Shown here: piece after piece, positions 47,563 to 60,229 of the stretch
Layout: each line of letters opens with the position of its first letter
How positions within the stretch are numbered: position 1 is the first letter of the stretch
NCBI RefSeq assembly: GCF_000327385.1
Contig: NW_008710427.1
Span: forward strand, 314,887 to 378,886
Length of the DNA: 64,000 nt
Source of the DNA: Lottia gigantea
Taxonomy: Eukaryota > Mollusca > Gastropoda > Lottiidae
Direction of reading: 5' to 3'
The notes under the pieces: generated by a model
Told to the model about the DNA's origin: nothing
The model's database searches: none
The model's input: only the letters and a program-made list of their open reading frames with translations
Position numbers and translations under genes: made by a program

Positions 47563-49335
47563 TGAAAGAGAACAAATTCAAAAATGATAACAAATCACCA
47601 CAATCTTGTATGCAATGTGAAAGAGTTTGTTGTGGAGCATCAATTTGTAACTTCTCTTACAAGGAAACTCTTGCTTTATCTATATTCAAAAAAATCGATG
47701 ACAGCTTATATTAACTCGCATGATACATTTTGTCAAAGAAAACCGGTGAAGTAATTTCTTTAATTGGTTTGGCTATAATGTTTCGATTTATCAATTAGTA
47801 AAACTTTAATTCAAAAAAAGAAACATGGATTTGTGTAAATTTTAAGTCAGAAAAGTCACCAAATCGTCTTGGAAGTTTCCATAAAGCCATTGTTAAAAAA
47901 TAACAATGTCACAGAATGACATAAAACGAAATAGAGACAACAATACCTTCTGTTACAGTTATTCCAAGTAAGCTTTCAACTGAACACATTATTTCCTTCT
48001 CACTGACGTTTTACATTTTACATTACTTTCACTTTGTTATGAATACTGAGCTATAAATAGCTTTACACTTTTTTAAAACGTGTATACTGATGTAATTGTT
48101 CAGTTAACGAATACAATAAATTCAGTTCGAGACAAAAGTATAAGCTTGTCTATTTTATATGGAATCACAAAACGTTTTCACTTCCAAGAACTGCAGTCGA
48201 CTATTTGCTGGTCGCCATAGTAACGAGTACGCACGTGACAGAAATCAATGAAATTTACCGTTAGTGTGTATCAGAGCTTAAAGTCTGTCAATTGTTTTAA
48301 TTAGGCCTCAAGTCTGACGGAGCTCATTATTACACTGTTAATGTCTTAATTACCAAGTATAATCTAATCTTTCTGGTTTTAATCTATATAATCATCATCT
48401 TTTATACCTGAATATCATTTAATTTTCGACCATATCTCAATAGTATATCATTTTATATTTCAAAAAATGTCAAAATTAATTATTTGATATTTAGCTTCCT
48501 GTGTAACGTTTTAAGAAATTTACCACTTGATGTCATTTACCTAATGCAGCGTTAAATATAACAATAAAACTGCACATTAATTAATCATTATGATTATATA
48601 TATATCATATTAGATTGATATAAAATGTTTACAAGATCAATTTTGACTCTTTAAAAATTACTAGACCGATGAATAAATAATGAAGATATGTAAATTAAAT
48701 CTTTTATAAATTGATATCATATTTAATTATACATATATAGATTTCCAGATGAGTTCCTGCATGTTTATTTTCAAATATAGCTATATTTGTTAAGAAAAGA
48801 ACATTCCAGATTTCATAAGAATTTCTCACCTCACTGCTTGTAAGAAATATCTTGGAGTTAAAATTGTAGGATTCCATTCTACAACTAATGGTTTTCTTAT
48901 CTCTGCCCAACTCCTGACAAATTTAAAATTAAGAAGTTGACAGCAATTTTACTTACTAGAAAGTTTAGAAAAATGCCCGATAAGTGATTGTGGTTTTCAA
49001 ATTTTCACAAATCTAATTGACGAAAGATTGATTTGTCGTGACTTTTTAAGTTTTAGTAAATCATAGTGCAATATTACTAGGATATATCCTCAAATTGTAT
49101 TGTGGATTTTACAGAAGGGAGGTACTTTCTGAAATGATTTTTATCTCTCATTTCCCATAAAGTTCAAAGTTTTAAAGTGAAATTTTTAATTGCATGTTAA
49201 TATAATATTTGTTTAGTCTACATTTGAAATATCGACCCAATCCTACCCATATTCTGAAGTGAAAATCCCTGTCTATAAAGTCAAATTATTTTATGATAGA
49301 GGTTTACGTCAACTCAAAGATAAGAATTTCAGAAC
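47563..49335. other. Upstream region of the alpha-kinase-fold gene
   Basis: Presumably holds its promoter and first non-coding exon. The only site I can name is an X-box-like motif at 48211-48224 with CACGTG about 10 bp further on. No coding exon was recognised. Confidence 0.4.
48211..48224. promoter_or_regulatory. RFX-type X-box match
   Basis: GTCGCCATAGTAAC fits the X-box consensus GTNRCC(N0-3)RGYAAC bound by RFX factors. It lies about 650 bp upstream of the acceptor of the alpha-kinase-fold gene. Such matches occur by chance, so function is unproven. Confidence 0.35.
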
Positions 49336-49339
49336 TACT

Positions 49340-49636
49340 TCAGAGCAGATGTTTCGATTCACATAAAATTGGCCAAAATGCGATGCAGAAAGCATAGTGA
49401 CCGTACAATAGAGAGAGAGAGATGAGAATAGTGTTCTCCAAAAGCACTATAGCCTTAATCATGGCTAGCAGACTATAAGGTTCTTGGTCGATCTGATAGG
49501 ACATCCAGGAGCGGCAGTGTTTAAAATCGGATTGTGAGACCCCCCTAAAAATATCCCAAAGCAGAGCTAGAACACCCACTAATATATAACGGATACCGAA
49601 ACCTCGCTCTTCTTTGCTCTCAGCATGTTTAAACAA
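49340..49636 (-). CDS. Unrecognised hydrophobic open frame, possible exon
   Basis: A 98-residue frame with a charged start (KHAESKEERGFGIR), hydrophobic stretches (YILVGVLALLWDIF, LLENTILISLSLLYG) and several cysteines. It reads more like a membrane protein than random sequence and is GC-richer than its flanks, but I recognise no family and found no partner exons. It could be one exon of a longer gene or an old pseudogene. Confidence 0.3.
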   Translation of the reverse strand: MFKHAESKEERGFGIRYILVGVLALLWDIFRGVSQSDFKHCRSWMSYQIDQEPYSLLAMIKAIVLLENTILISLSLLYGHYAFCIAFWPILCESKHLL

Positions 49637-50612
49637 ATCGAATTTATTTAATCTGATAAGTTTAATTGGGACTTAACAAGAAAATTAAAAGATTTATTTA
49701 CCGGTAATTAACTAATCTGTTAAAATACCACTGTTTCTTATTGATCGAACCATTCATTTAATATCAAAAAAGTAGATTATCAATATAAAGTATTATATTA
49801 CATGCACAGCAAGTTCCCATTTAACCAGATATTTCAAATAATATGCTAGAACCATTTCTGTTTCGAATTTCATATTAAATTGAAGAAGTAAACTAATTCA
49901 TCTGAAAATCAAAATATTCGTTTATGATATTTGTTACATAATTTTGTTTTCGTCGTCAGCCTTATAACGTTTCGTTGCTTGAAAAGAAATCTGGATGCAT
50001 AGCCACATAGGCTATTGCTGGCGTGTAAAACAATTTATGTTCAGCAAGACGTCGCTATCAGCTATTAAAGTTAACTTACTGTTAAAGCTTTCTGCTTTCG
50101 TCGAAGGTTTTGTTAAATATGATTTTAAAAAGACAAGGGTGTACTTATATATTCGTAAGAAGGAAAATTTAGATTTCTGGGTAAACAGAGCCTTAAAATG
50201 AAAACGTGGAAAGTCTAGTACGTCCACGTGGTCTGTTATGATGATAGAAAGAGGCTGGGCAAGATTGAAGATAAGAGACAGTGTAATTGCACAACGAAAT
50301 GTAATAAAAATCACATCCAATCTCTCTCCTTAAGAATTTAGGATACCCTATATTTAGCATTGTGTTTTTTGTTATTAATAATTTTATAAAAAAAAAACCC
50401 AGGAATTCGGTATTTCTTATAATTTTTTTAATTATGATGTACTTTTTACATCCACTATATACAACTATATTACTCTGTAGTGACCTTACATAGGAAATGA
50501 AGACCTGCGATAGTAGAGTATGGAGCTTACAGAAACATACCTTTAGAAGCATGAATTCAGTTAATTGCACAGGACTAATATGACTAAACATAAATGTTAG
50601 TCTGTGGAAAGG

Positions 50613-51305
50613 TTCGAGCGTTCGTACTTAACCCATGCTTTGACTTAAGTTGGACTTAAGTCGAACTTTAAGTATCCAGCGATAAAACTTTACGAAAGTC
50701 ATGCTTAACTTTCGTATAAACGTATAAAATGAAAGCTGTGGTAAAGTTACCTCAGTAAGTGACTATAGCTAAACTTTACTGGTTTTATACACTAATTTGA
50801 GAATTATTCACCGTTAAATAGACTTTCACCAAGAAGCACTTACTCACATAATTGTTCAAAACATTTCTAATTCATTAGAGGATATAAATGATACCAAATT
50901 AAATTTTGGATAGGCATAGATTTTCAAAGGCAGATTATGATACATATTCCATCTGCGTTACAACTTTTTATAACTAAGCTGGTATGCGTCTGGGTCACTT
51001 CAGTTATTTCAGTAAAATGGGCTAAAAAGAGGTTTTCTACATTTTTATGTGTATCCGGGACACTGATAGGATTAATCTGCAATTCCACTAAAAACAGGTG
51101 TTTAATGTTTAATATTTAATACATGTGTGGTTTTTCTCTAATCCGGAAAAAGTATCAAGTGCAACACCGGTCTATCACACTTTTGGTACAAAACCAATAC
51201 TTTGTTCAACCATAGAAGAAGCCGTGTATACCAAATAAAGTTATGATTAAGTCCCATATTATCTTTACTTTATAAAGTCAAACTTTAGTCAAAGTACGAC
51301 CACTG
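50613..51305. repeat. Possible MITE with imperfect inverted ends
   Basis: Left: GTTCGTACTTAACC, then GACTTAAGTTGGACTTAAGT. Right, reverse complemented: GGTCGTACTTTGACTAAAGT then TTGACTTTATAAAG. The ends resemble each other as inverted repeats but with many mismatches. Family not assigned. Confidence 0.35.
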
Positions 51306-51904
51306 CACACGGCCCATAGGCTACATTGTTGACCCTTCAAAATTTCATAAAACTATAAATAGCTGAGTCTAATAGGGATGTAATTATAGGGAGTGTTGTT
51401 TGTAAAAGTTCTAATCTCCGGAAATGATCAAGTGATTTATGATCAAATCATTGAACATAATTCTCGGGTTATCGCGAAATGACGAAATTTGAAAATTATC
51501 TAATGTTTTAAGGTCAATTGAAGCATATGACGGTCTTGGATGCTTCAATGCAAACTTGTCATAGCTGGGCCATTGACACGTACACCATATACACATCTAT
51601 TCGATCAATGGTACATTTGTCTCAAGAACTGGATTTTTTTAGCTGAGCTAATCGAAATTTGAGCTTTTTTTATCCGTTTTCAACCGCTTTTAAAAGTTCA
51701 ATTGACGACTCACCTGTGCCAGACACTACGCTATGCAGATGAAAAATTCTCAAATAGATTTTTTTAATAACTTTGGCTGTCATTTAGCTCGAGGTAAGAT
51801 GAACTTTACAATTTTACATCACATTGATTTAGTTGTAAGGCTAATTTTGCCAGATCATGCGCACACATATTTCATATAAAAAATCAGAATTCGGGCAGAG
51901 CAAA

Positions 51905-52035
51905 ACTAGTAATGGTATTTATAGAAAGTGAAATTTTCTAGTTTAAGGTATAAGTGAAGGGGTTGTGTTAGTTGGTGATGAGAACATAAAAAGCACTGGC
52001 CTAGGTCACAAAGTAAAGATTTATGATAAAAGTAA
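51905..52035. repeat. Dispersed repeat fragments
   Basis: TATAGAAAGTGAAATTTTCT (about 51921) also occurs near 32532, and AAAAGCACTGGCCTAGGTCA (about 51989) near 20801 and 41664. The two phrases lie next to each other only here, suggesting parts of one larger repeat. Confidence 0.5.
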
Positions 52036-52239
52036 AGATAATTAGACATGTCCACTATGGATATCTCTGTAATGCTATCTGTAGTAGTATCATATCTTCA
52101 ACTGAAATAGCTGAAAATATAATTCAATAATCATCTAAAGATAAAAACAAAATGAAACAAAATCTTTTCATGTACCTACAATAAAATAACAAGTATTAAT
52201 ATGAAGAGCCTATCGGAAATTCAAAATCAGAAAAGTCAG

Positions 52240-52515
52240 ATATTTTGAAGGAACTTGGTATAAGTGTTTGTAATCACCCGAAGATGAAAGAAAATCAGAA
52301 AAATTAAAATGAATATTTAATATGAATTATCGACTTTGTTCCTGAAAGTTCGTTCTTTAGCTCGTAAACAATCTACATTATCAGACCAAAAAGTTAAAAA
52401 GAAGTATACGACCGAAGAGTGGATATGCATAATGTTGATCGTGCTGCTCTGCCAAATATTTTATTTATAATCAAAGCTGCCAGTGGACGTATATTACCTT
52501 ACCTGGATAGCTATC
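52240..52515 (-). repeat. Interspersed repeat, family A, inverted truncated copy
   Basis: Read on the minus strand it starts AAGATAGCTATCCAGGTAAG, then ATACGTCCACTGGCAGCTTT and ATAAAATATTTGGCAGAGCA, matching the left halves at 10222 and 11013, and enters one internal unit before ending without the right hairpin. Confidence 0.8.
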
Positions 52516-52829
52516 TTCAATTAGTGTTAGTACTTCCGAAGACTTTTTATATTTTCATGGCCATATAAACCCTTGAAATGACGATTGTTGCCCCTTAAAT
52601 AGACATGGTCAAGCTAAAAATCAAAATTTTTTTACAGTTTTGAACGTTTATCAAATCAAAACACATTTCTCAGAATACGACAGAATACTTAAAGTTGAAA
52701 CTTTCTAAAAGGTTAGGGACATAAATTTATCTACACGTTATCATGCAGTTTGAAATATTCAAGTAGATCAAAAATATTAAACAAACAGTCTATAGTATTT
52801 GAGGAAGTTTATAGTTTTGGCTTGAAGAG

Positions 52830-54180
52830 TTTAACAATAATAATAATAATAATAATAATAATTTATTTATTTAAGTGTCACCGTCCATATATACAGAGAA
52901 AAACAACAATAAAATAATTACAGCATTATAAAATGGACGCCAGTCGGCTTCGACTTATGAGACACCTTAGAATTATATCATAAAACTACATTCAATGAGA
53001 CAGGTAAAACACAAATAAGTAAAATAAACATTATGATAAATAAGAAGGCTCAGGCTCACAGTCTGTTTTCTACGTTCAAACATTTTAAAAATACATGCAG
53101 CAAAATATGGTAAAATTCGTTCGTTTGTCATTAAAAAACACAATTTATTTACATTATTATAAAATAAAAAATCTGGATTAATAAAACAGGCTTCGGTACA
53201 TAAAACATTTCTTATATCAGTGTATAATTTACAGTTAAAAATAAAATGCTCCTCATTTTCAATTTCCCCATTATCACATAAAAGACACTTCCTTAAGCAG
53301 AGAGGTTCGGGGGGTCTAACAAATCTTCCAGTTTCAATTATCAAAGGTAGTGAACCCGCTCTAAGTTTGGACAACACGCGTCTGTGAGCTCTATTTTTAA
53401 TAATTTTGACATACGGTTCTGTTCCGAATTCAGTTTTGTAGATGCGGTATGACCGGAGTTTGTTTCCATTAACATGTCATTCCATACACCCCTTGACCAC
53501 TGACCCACTTCCCTTTCCCATAGACTATCCCACACATCATCAATACATACAGTGTCACTTTGATCATTTAATACATGTAGTTCTCGACCGATACTTAATA
53601 CTCGGTGATCCCAGGAAGACTTACGTCTACTGGCCCATTTATGTACAGTTTTACAAAGAATATTATCGTTGAGTTTAAGTCTATTCCAATATCTAAACAA
53701 TTCAATCTTAACTAAATTATCACCCTTCAGCCATCCCATGTCCCCCATTGCTGCCAAATTACTACTTCTTTTGCTCAAACCAAGGAAGAATTTGCATGCG
53801 TTACTATGCAGCGCATTAATACAGTTATGTGTATTAATACCCCAAATACCAGATGCATAAGTAAATACAGGCCTGACAAGCGAGTCATATAATTTTGTGT
53901 AAACATTGTAGCTAAATCCACCAAACTGTATCGATTTAGTTTTAATCACAGCCAAAGCCCTATTAGCCGATTTTGATAACTCTTTAGCGCTGTATGAATA
54001 GTCACAGAATTCGTTCACCCACAGGCCTAGGTATTTATATGCATCTGCGTATTTAACATTTAATTCACCACTATGGAACTTAAAGTTACTTCTAACTATA
54101 CCAGGGTTTCTAAAATGTACAATTTTTGTTTTAGACTCATTCACGACTAACCTCCATTTATTACACCAATTATTTAACAT
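52830..54180 (-). mobile_element. 5'-truncated non-LTR retrotransposon (LINE), RT C-terminus and zinc knuckle
   Basis: The first frame (53341-54180) starts in the reverse transcriptase thumb region (WCNKWRLVVNESKTKIVHF, then YKYLGLWV, SLVRPVFTYASGIWG). A second frame (52973-53377) has RAGSLPLIIETGRF and a C-x2-C...H...C cluster (CLLCDNGEIENEEHFIFNC) seen at the C-terminus of Jockey/CR1-group LINEs. The frames overlap near 53341-53440, consistent with one frame change. The 3' end on the minus strand is an (ATT)n tail (plus-strand AAT repeats at about 52835-52863). No 5' half, endonuclease or active-site part of the RT was found. Confidence 0.88.
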
Positions 54181-54490
54181 AGCATGCCCGTGAACTTAAC
54201 ACTAATGATTATGTAAAATGAAACACGAACCAGAATGTTTGTTTCCAGCCAATATAACATGTAATAAGTTATACGAGAGAAATTTTCACCAAAGCCATTT
54301 TTTTTCTCATATCATGTCTGAAAATCTACTTTACCCACGGAGGTGGAGATATAAGGTATACAAAAGACCTATAGGTTTATTTTCCCATACCAAACTGCAC
54401 TAGTAATTCTTGAAACAACTGTGCAGTAAATATAGAACTATATTACACGTGTGGATATCCATTTTCACAATGCCAAGCTATTGCAAAATT
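54181..54490. other. Short gap between LINE and possible exon
   Basis: Nothing recognised here. Confidence 0.4.
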
Positions 54491-54782
54491 CGTCTTATAC
54501 CTTGACTGCAATAACCACTCTTCTTGTATCACCGAATGCAGCGATTGGATTGGATCGTACACCCGCGAATACAAACATCGACATAAAGACCGTGAACATT
54601 ATCTCTCGAAGACTCTGATTGGCTGCATTTGCTAGCGTACAATTCAACCAAATTACAACCTTCCGTAATACAAATGAGTTAGGTATTGCGTTTAAGGTAT
54701 GAGACGCAGTTCGTAATACCCAGACAATGTTAATATGATGGGTATCTAAATGTATGGTTTTAACCAACTCCAATCTCACAAA
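54481..54782 (-). CDS. Unassigned possible coding exon
   Basis: On the minus strand an acceptor-like GATGACAG precedes an open frame (VRLELVKTIHLDTHHINIVW, then REIMFTVFMSMFVFAGV) that ends at a donor-like GTCAAG|GTATAAG near 54500. The frame is GC-richer than its surroundings. No family recognised and no partner exon found; the LINE just downstream may have separated it from the rest. Confidence 0.3.
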
Positions 54783-56845
54783 ACTGTCATCTAGTCAGAA
54801 ACCTTTTTTTTACTAGATTTTAAATTGTATCGAATGACTTCGAGTTCATACCTATATTTTATTTGATTTGAATGACTTGTTACAAATATAAAAAGGGAAA
54901 ATGTGAAATTTTGAATGTTTAAAAACCATCGCAATTCACAAAGAAAAGTTATATCTGTGGACCTCCCAAAAGGGATGCAGAGACAAACCTTGCAGCAGAA
55001 CACCACGTCGTCGCCGGGATATACCCAGAAGGTTGCACATAGCCTGTCCCTTAACCAAATACTCTTTACGAGTAGTTCGAATTCAATAGTAATTAGTATA
55101 GAATTGAATTGAAGAATGACTCTTTTGATCAATTACACACGAGGACAAAAGTTACCTATAAGTTACCAAGGTTTCATTGTGAAGGCGATTCGGAAATATC
55201 AAGGAGGTAAAAATAAAAACTCGAATTTGTAGACAACTTTAAAATGAGTGTGTATGGGTCTACTGAGAAATATGAAATCGAATAATTAAGTTAAAGGGAG
55301 GCTACTATCTAAACTCAATACAATTTATATTTACCGTGTTCAAAGAAAAGATAATATATGTTCTGTAAAGACTGAAATAATATAATGTTTACGTTAGAAA
55401 ATAAATTTTCAGCAATTGTTTCAGAGGGTGAATGGGGTCAAAGCTGAACGCACCAGTAAATTACTAAGAATATCTTTCTTTTTATAGCAATAACCAAACG
55501 TTAAGTAAACTTAAGTTTAGGCGATTAGGTGCCGTTGGTCTTTCGCAAAGTTTGTAGATTAGAAAAAATTACCTAAGCCGGAGGTTAGATCAAGGTACCG
55601 TTGCAAGTTCAAGTTCATTTTCAACTTCTTTACATGAGACAATCGCCAGCAAACAATTCAACGTTTTAAAAACGTTTTAAAAACCTAAATTTGTAGACTC
55701 CTATAAATGTTTCAAAAACATTTTTAAGAAACGTTATTTTGGAACATTCAGAAAACGTTGTAATAAGGTTTTATGAAAAACGTTTTTGTCAAAAAAAACT
55801 TTTTTAAACAAGTTGAATCTAGCAGTGTCCTCGATACACATACAAAATCTAAAAAACCTATTTACAATCATTTTAATAACTTATTTAGCAACCAAAAATA
55901 CAGTAATGACAGGACTAAAATCAAGGTATTTTCAACATATTCATTTAATCAGATTCCAATGCTTCTAGTGATATGGTCTGTCCTTTTCTTACAGGTTTCT
56001 GAAATGATCAAAAGTAATACCCAGTTTAGCATGGAATCCATGTCATTATCAAGATAGTCGAACAACATAATAGTATTAGCAGGATAAAGACAATAATAAT
56101 ATGCATGGTCATCATACAAAATATACATTGTAACAAAATAATTCATTGTCAAGAACATGACGATGTTAAATTATGTTGATGTCTCTTTATAAACATGGTT
56201 GGTCAATGTTGTCTATTGAACATGATGGAGCATGATATGTGCTACCGAAAGTGACACTCCGCACTCGATTTATGATCGGTTACATGCTTCTCTGGGTGTT
56301 TTTTGCCTACTGTAGAGACGTCAGAGTGTGGTAAACCACACGGACATGGACTGTCCTAGCAGACGATCTATTTGAAAAGGCGGTGACAGATTTCATGCCA
56401 ATATTTAAAACACAGACTCATACTCTTCACATGTAAAATTGAACAGTCAAAACAGTCTGAAGTAAATACAAACCTTAAAACATAAATTTATCCCATCCAA
56501 GTAGGATGTATTCCGTGTATTATATTATATAATGATAATCTTACCATATAAAATCTTTTTAAAAAATAAAATTTTTATCCTACCTACCACCCTATCCATA
56601 TGACTTTATGAAAACGGAACCATGAATAATTATTTCCGCCTTATGCCTTTTCATTATATCGACCTAACCAAAATTGTCCCTAATAAAATTGACATCCGAC
56701 CAATTCCATTACTGCAGCTAAACACCATAAACCATCAATTCTGACATCGGGCCTGTCAGTTTTACTACAGGTACAATGCTGTAGTTCGTATAGTTGACTT
56801 CTAAATGTCTCCTCGACGGGTATAGTTTTTATACTGATTTAAACA
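54783..56845. other. Gene-free stretch upstream of the MITE
   Basis: No coding exon recognised. An AACGTT-rich patch (about 55665-55795) repeats AAAACGTTTT-like words in both orientations. The frames at 54791-55132 and 55773-56057 lack family resemblance. Confidence 0.4.
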
Positions 56846-56849
56846 CTTT

Positions 56850-57167
56850 ACAAATTCTCGACCGATAATATTATCAGCTTTTAAACACTTCGAGTAAAAA
56901 CGTGCTTCGCGGAAAACTTGCTTCGCAGACTAAAATTGCTTCGCGGAGGTATTCAATTCGTTAAGAACACCTGCAAAGGTTGTTACTACCAACCCATTTC
57001 TATATCCCACTGTGTGTATTTTTTCTATGCACTCCCGGTAGGAAATGCTGGGAATTATTCAATAACATAGTATCAACCCTTCGCAAAGGCCATCCATTAA
57101 GCTCCACCAAGAACATCTTCTCCGCGAAGTGTATAAAAGCTGATAATGTTATTGGTCGATAATTTGT
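56850..57167. repeat. MITE-like element with ~43-bp inverted ends
   Basis: ACAAATTCTCGACCGATAAT...CACTTCG (56850-56892) is repeated in inverse at 57125-57167 (CGAAGTGTATAAAAGCTGAT...) with about five mismatches. The interior of about 230 bp has three CTTCGC words but no coding frame. The right edge lies 20 bp from a TATA box. Confidence 0.75.
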
Positions 57168-57186
57168 GACGTATAGTTTGTAGTTC

Positions 57187-57195
57187 TATATAAAG
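57187..57195 (+). promoter_or_regulatory. TATA box of the vWA gene
   Basis: TATATAAAG, with transcription expected about 25-35 bp downstream. A non-coding exon would end at a donor (GAAAAG|GTATGT, 57287/57288) and join an acceptor (TTTTTTCAG, ending 57522) eleven bases before the start codon. This makes it a coherent promoter and 5' UTR. Confidence 0.65.
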
Positions 57196-57532
57196 GCTAT
57201 TTCTGTCGTCAAGAGCTTCATTAAGAATTCAGTGCTCAATAAACCTGAATATAGCGAAAGTTTTTGTTCAAGAGAAACCTTGAAAAGGTATGTCATTCTA
57301 TTTCAGCATTACTCGACTTTGAAACCTTGGCAAAAGTTTATTATATTCCAGAACGTATCTTTTTAGGTAACCCATATCAATAAATTCGTAATAACTAAGT
57401 GAATAGGATATTGAGTATACACAAGTCAGTCATATGATTAGTTGATGGGTCAACGAACATCGACGCTTTACCGTAAACCCCCTAAAACACCCTTTTCCTT
57501 ACCCACACTTTCCTTTTTTCAGACTCCATAAA

Positions 57533-59654
57533 ATGTTGCCACCTGGAGGATCAATGGAGATTGTTTTCTCTTTTGATACAACTGGATCCATGGGGGAGTG
57601 TCTCGTTGAGGCCACAAACAATATTCAGACTATAGTGAAGCGACTTCAAACTGACATACCTGGAATTAGAATGGCAGTGTTTGCTCATGCTGATTACTGC
57701 AACCATAATGACTATGTAACGAAATACATTGATTTTACAACCGACATAACAAAAATCACCGACTTTGTAAAAGAAGCCGCAAGGCCTACAGGTGGCGGTG
57801 ATTTAGATGAGTGTTATGAACTGGTATTAAGACAAGTGAGAGAAGAATTATCATGGACACCAGGGTCTAAGAGATCGCTGGTCTTAATTGGTGATGCCAA
57901 TCCCCATGAACCAAATTATCGAAATAACACCCTTAACATAAATTGGAGGGACGAAGCTGATCATCTTGGAAAAATGGTATGTAATGCTTGTGTTTTGTAA
58001 AAACAATGTTGTGGCTATGCTTTAAATGCAACGTATATTTTGAACTCTCAGTTTATGTATCGTGTCCAAATCACACCCCATACGTTAATAAGAATATGTC
58101 AAAACCCCTATTCGGGATACGATGGTAACGATTAAATATTTTGAAAAGTATATGGCCACAGTTTGTTAAATCAAAGTGGCATTATTATTATATTATATCC
58201 ATTTAAATCAGATACTCCTAATTTTTACAATATCTGAACTGAACTGAAACGTTACTTTCAAGGTACAATGGTATTTGACTTATTAATATACCTTTTCAGG
58301 GAGTAAAGATATATGCAACTGAATGTCGTCCAAACAGTTTTAACAAATCTTCAAAGTTCTACAAAACGTTAGCGGGGAAAACTGGTGGCCATCATTTACA
58401 ATTACAAGACTTCTCCAATATTTTTGATTTTTTGATGGCAGTAGCATACCGAGAAGAAGGAGATGAGCTGTTTCTTAATTATGAAAGTGAAGTGAGAGAA
58501 CGGCGTGGGGCAATGTTAGATAATGATTTAGACACCTTATTTACAAAATTAAGACGTGATGACACTTTTACCTTACCCGATAGTACAGACACGTCTTGTG
58601 AAGTTAGAAAAGCTAGGAAAAGAAAAGGGGATACATCCACGGGAAAGGTGAAAACGGCTAAAAAAGTAAAACTGGCGATTACGACACCTTATAAGAAATC
58701 AACAGCAGAAACTCGTAGAAATATAAAAAAGGTAAATAATATTGTTTGTGTGTTCCTGTTTGTTGTGTCTGTTAAGCAACTTTGACCGATGTGGCGCCAT
58801 GTAGGGTATGCTTACTCTTCTAGACATCTGATACCTCTTTTCATTACGAAATAGAAATACTTTCTCACTTATGATTGATATACTTCCTCATGTCAAAAAT
58901 TAATTACCTGCTTCCAATGTTCCGTCAAAATCTTGTTGTGGATTTAAGGTTTCGTTTTGTCGTTCAGACCGTTAGTACTTGGTTTATTTAAGATGATTTC
59001 ATTTTAATTTAGAGCTTATTATCTCTAACATTTTTGCATTGGTACTCACCACCGATTAGCCTTCGGTGGAGCATTCACGCTGATAAATTTTTAGTAAAGA
59101 TTCTTTTATTTGGATGATTCTTTCAGTTTGGTATTTTACAGAATAAAGCTGACACGTCTCTTTTGAGGAGAGAAATGGTTCCTGAAAATAATTTCATCCT
59201 CAACGACAAGAACTGGTCGCAATGGCAAAAAGTTATTTGCAAAGACAATTCTTTATCTAGTAATAATAATTGGTCGTATAATGGTGAACACTACAAGAAG
59301 AAAATTGTTTTCCCTACACATCCCGAGAAACCCGCTATGTTTGAATTTGCGGTGCAGACGAAGCCTAGAGCAAGACGTTACGTGGTGTACAATAAAATGG
59401 CACATCGTATAACAGAAAGGTGGTGGAATAGATTGTTTTGTGAAAGTGATATTAAATCTCAAATTCGTAGTATTACTAACAGAGGTTACTCACTATTTGT
59501 TAGAAGACTATTGTTAGAATCCGATAAAAAACAGAGAGAGACAATACAAGCTTTAAGACGTTATGACTATTCTTGGAGAAAAGTGCGGAATCAAAGAATT
59601 CACCATAGACATGTTGCAATCGGATCTCAAATCATTTCAGACGGCTCTCTTTGA
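57533..59654 (+). CDS. von Willebrand factor A domain protein
   Basis: Exons: 57533-57976, 58300-58731, 59142-59654; all phase 0, GT-AG, total 462 residues. A second in-frame acceptor ending at 59126 would add five residues to exon 3. The vWA domain spans about residues 7-200: FSFDTTGSM gives the MIDAS D15/T17/S19, then RPTGGGDLDE and VLIGDANPHE. The fold resembles the vWA part of vwkA-type proteins, but no kinase follows. Residues about 235-285 are strongly basic (RKARKRKG, KTAKKVKL), possibly a nuclear localisation signal. The C-terminal exon (170 residues) is basic and rich in aromatic residues and I do not recognise it. No signal peptide, so probably intracellular. Start: first ATG after the 5' UTR acceptor. 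Confidence 0.87.
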
Positions 59655-60229
59655 AGTGTGGATTATATGCCAAATTGATATTGTTTAATCGATATTTTTG
59701 CGATTTTGATAATCATACAATGATAGTGCTTGAAAATTATTTGTCGATGTGTACTAAATTTGTGTTATTAAAATGTTAAAAAGACAAACGAATTATAAAT
59801 GGGCCCTAATTTGACCATGTTGGAATGTTTTGCTACATTTTTCTAGTTGGTCAGGGCAGAGTAATGTAAGGTGCTCTTTCCGGAAATGTATATCCAATAG
59901 AGCCTGATCAGTTGGAACAGTAGCGTTTCTACTGGAGCCCCCAGAAATCATACTGGTCCGGTTGTGGCTCTCAGTTCGAAATGCTTATCATTGAGTTCTT
60001 ATATACCTGGTGATGTGAGCCCTCTCTTGGTAAATCTTTCACCCCTCTTCGGTCTCTCCACCTAATGATTCTTATAAATGCCACTGATAACCAAGACCTT
60101 ATTCAAGTGACCGAGCTAAAAGTCGCGGACGTCATGTGTTTGAAGTAAACAAGATCCAACCTGTCGCCTATTTTTAATTGTAATCTGCCATATCATAATG
60201 GGCTGAAAAGCCAAGTGATCTAAGTCTTG
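59655..60229. other. 3' flank of the vWA gene
   Basis: Likely 3' UTR at first (ATTAAA near 59768), then sequence of a retroelement-like character. No coding exon recognised. Confidence 0.4.

Noticed and set aside
50012-50591. Overlapping frames of 68-132 residues on both strands
   Set aside because: Overlap in several frames, AT-driven composition and no motif; likely chance.
54791-55132. 113-residue minus frame and its plus-strand shadow
   Set aside because: No motif on either strand, and no splice context that fits the exon-like frame at 54481.
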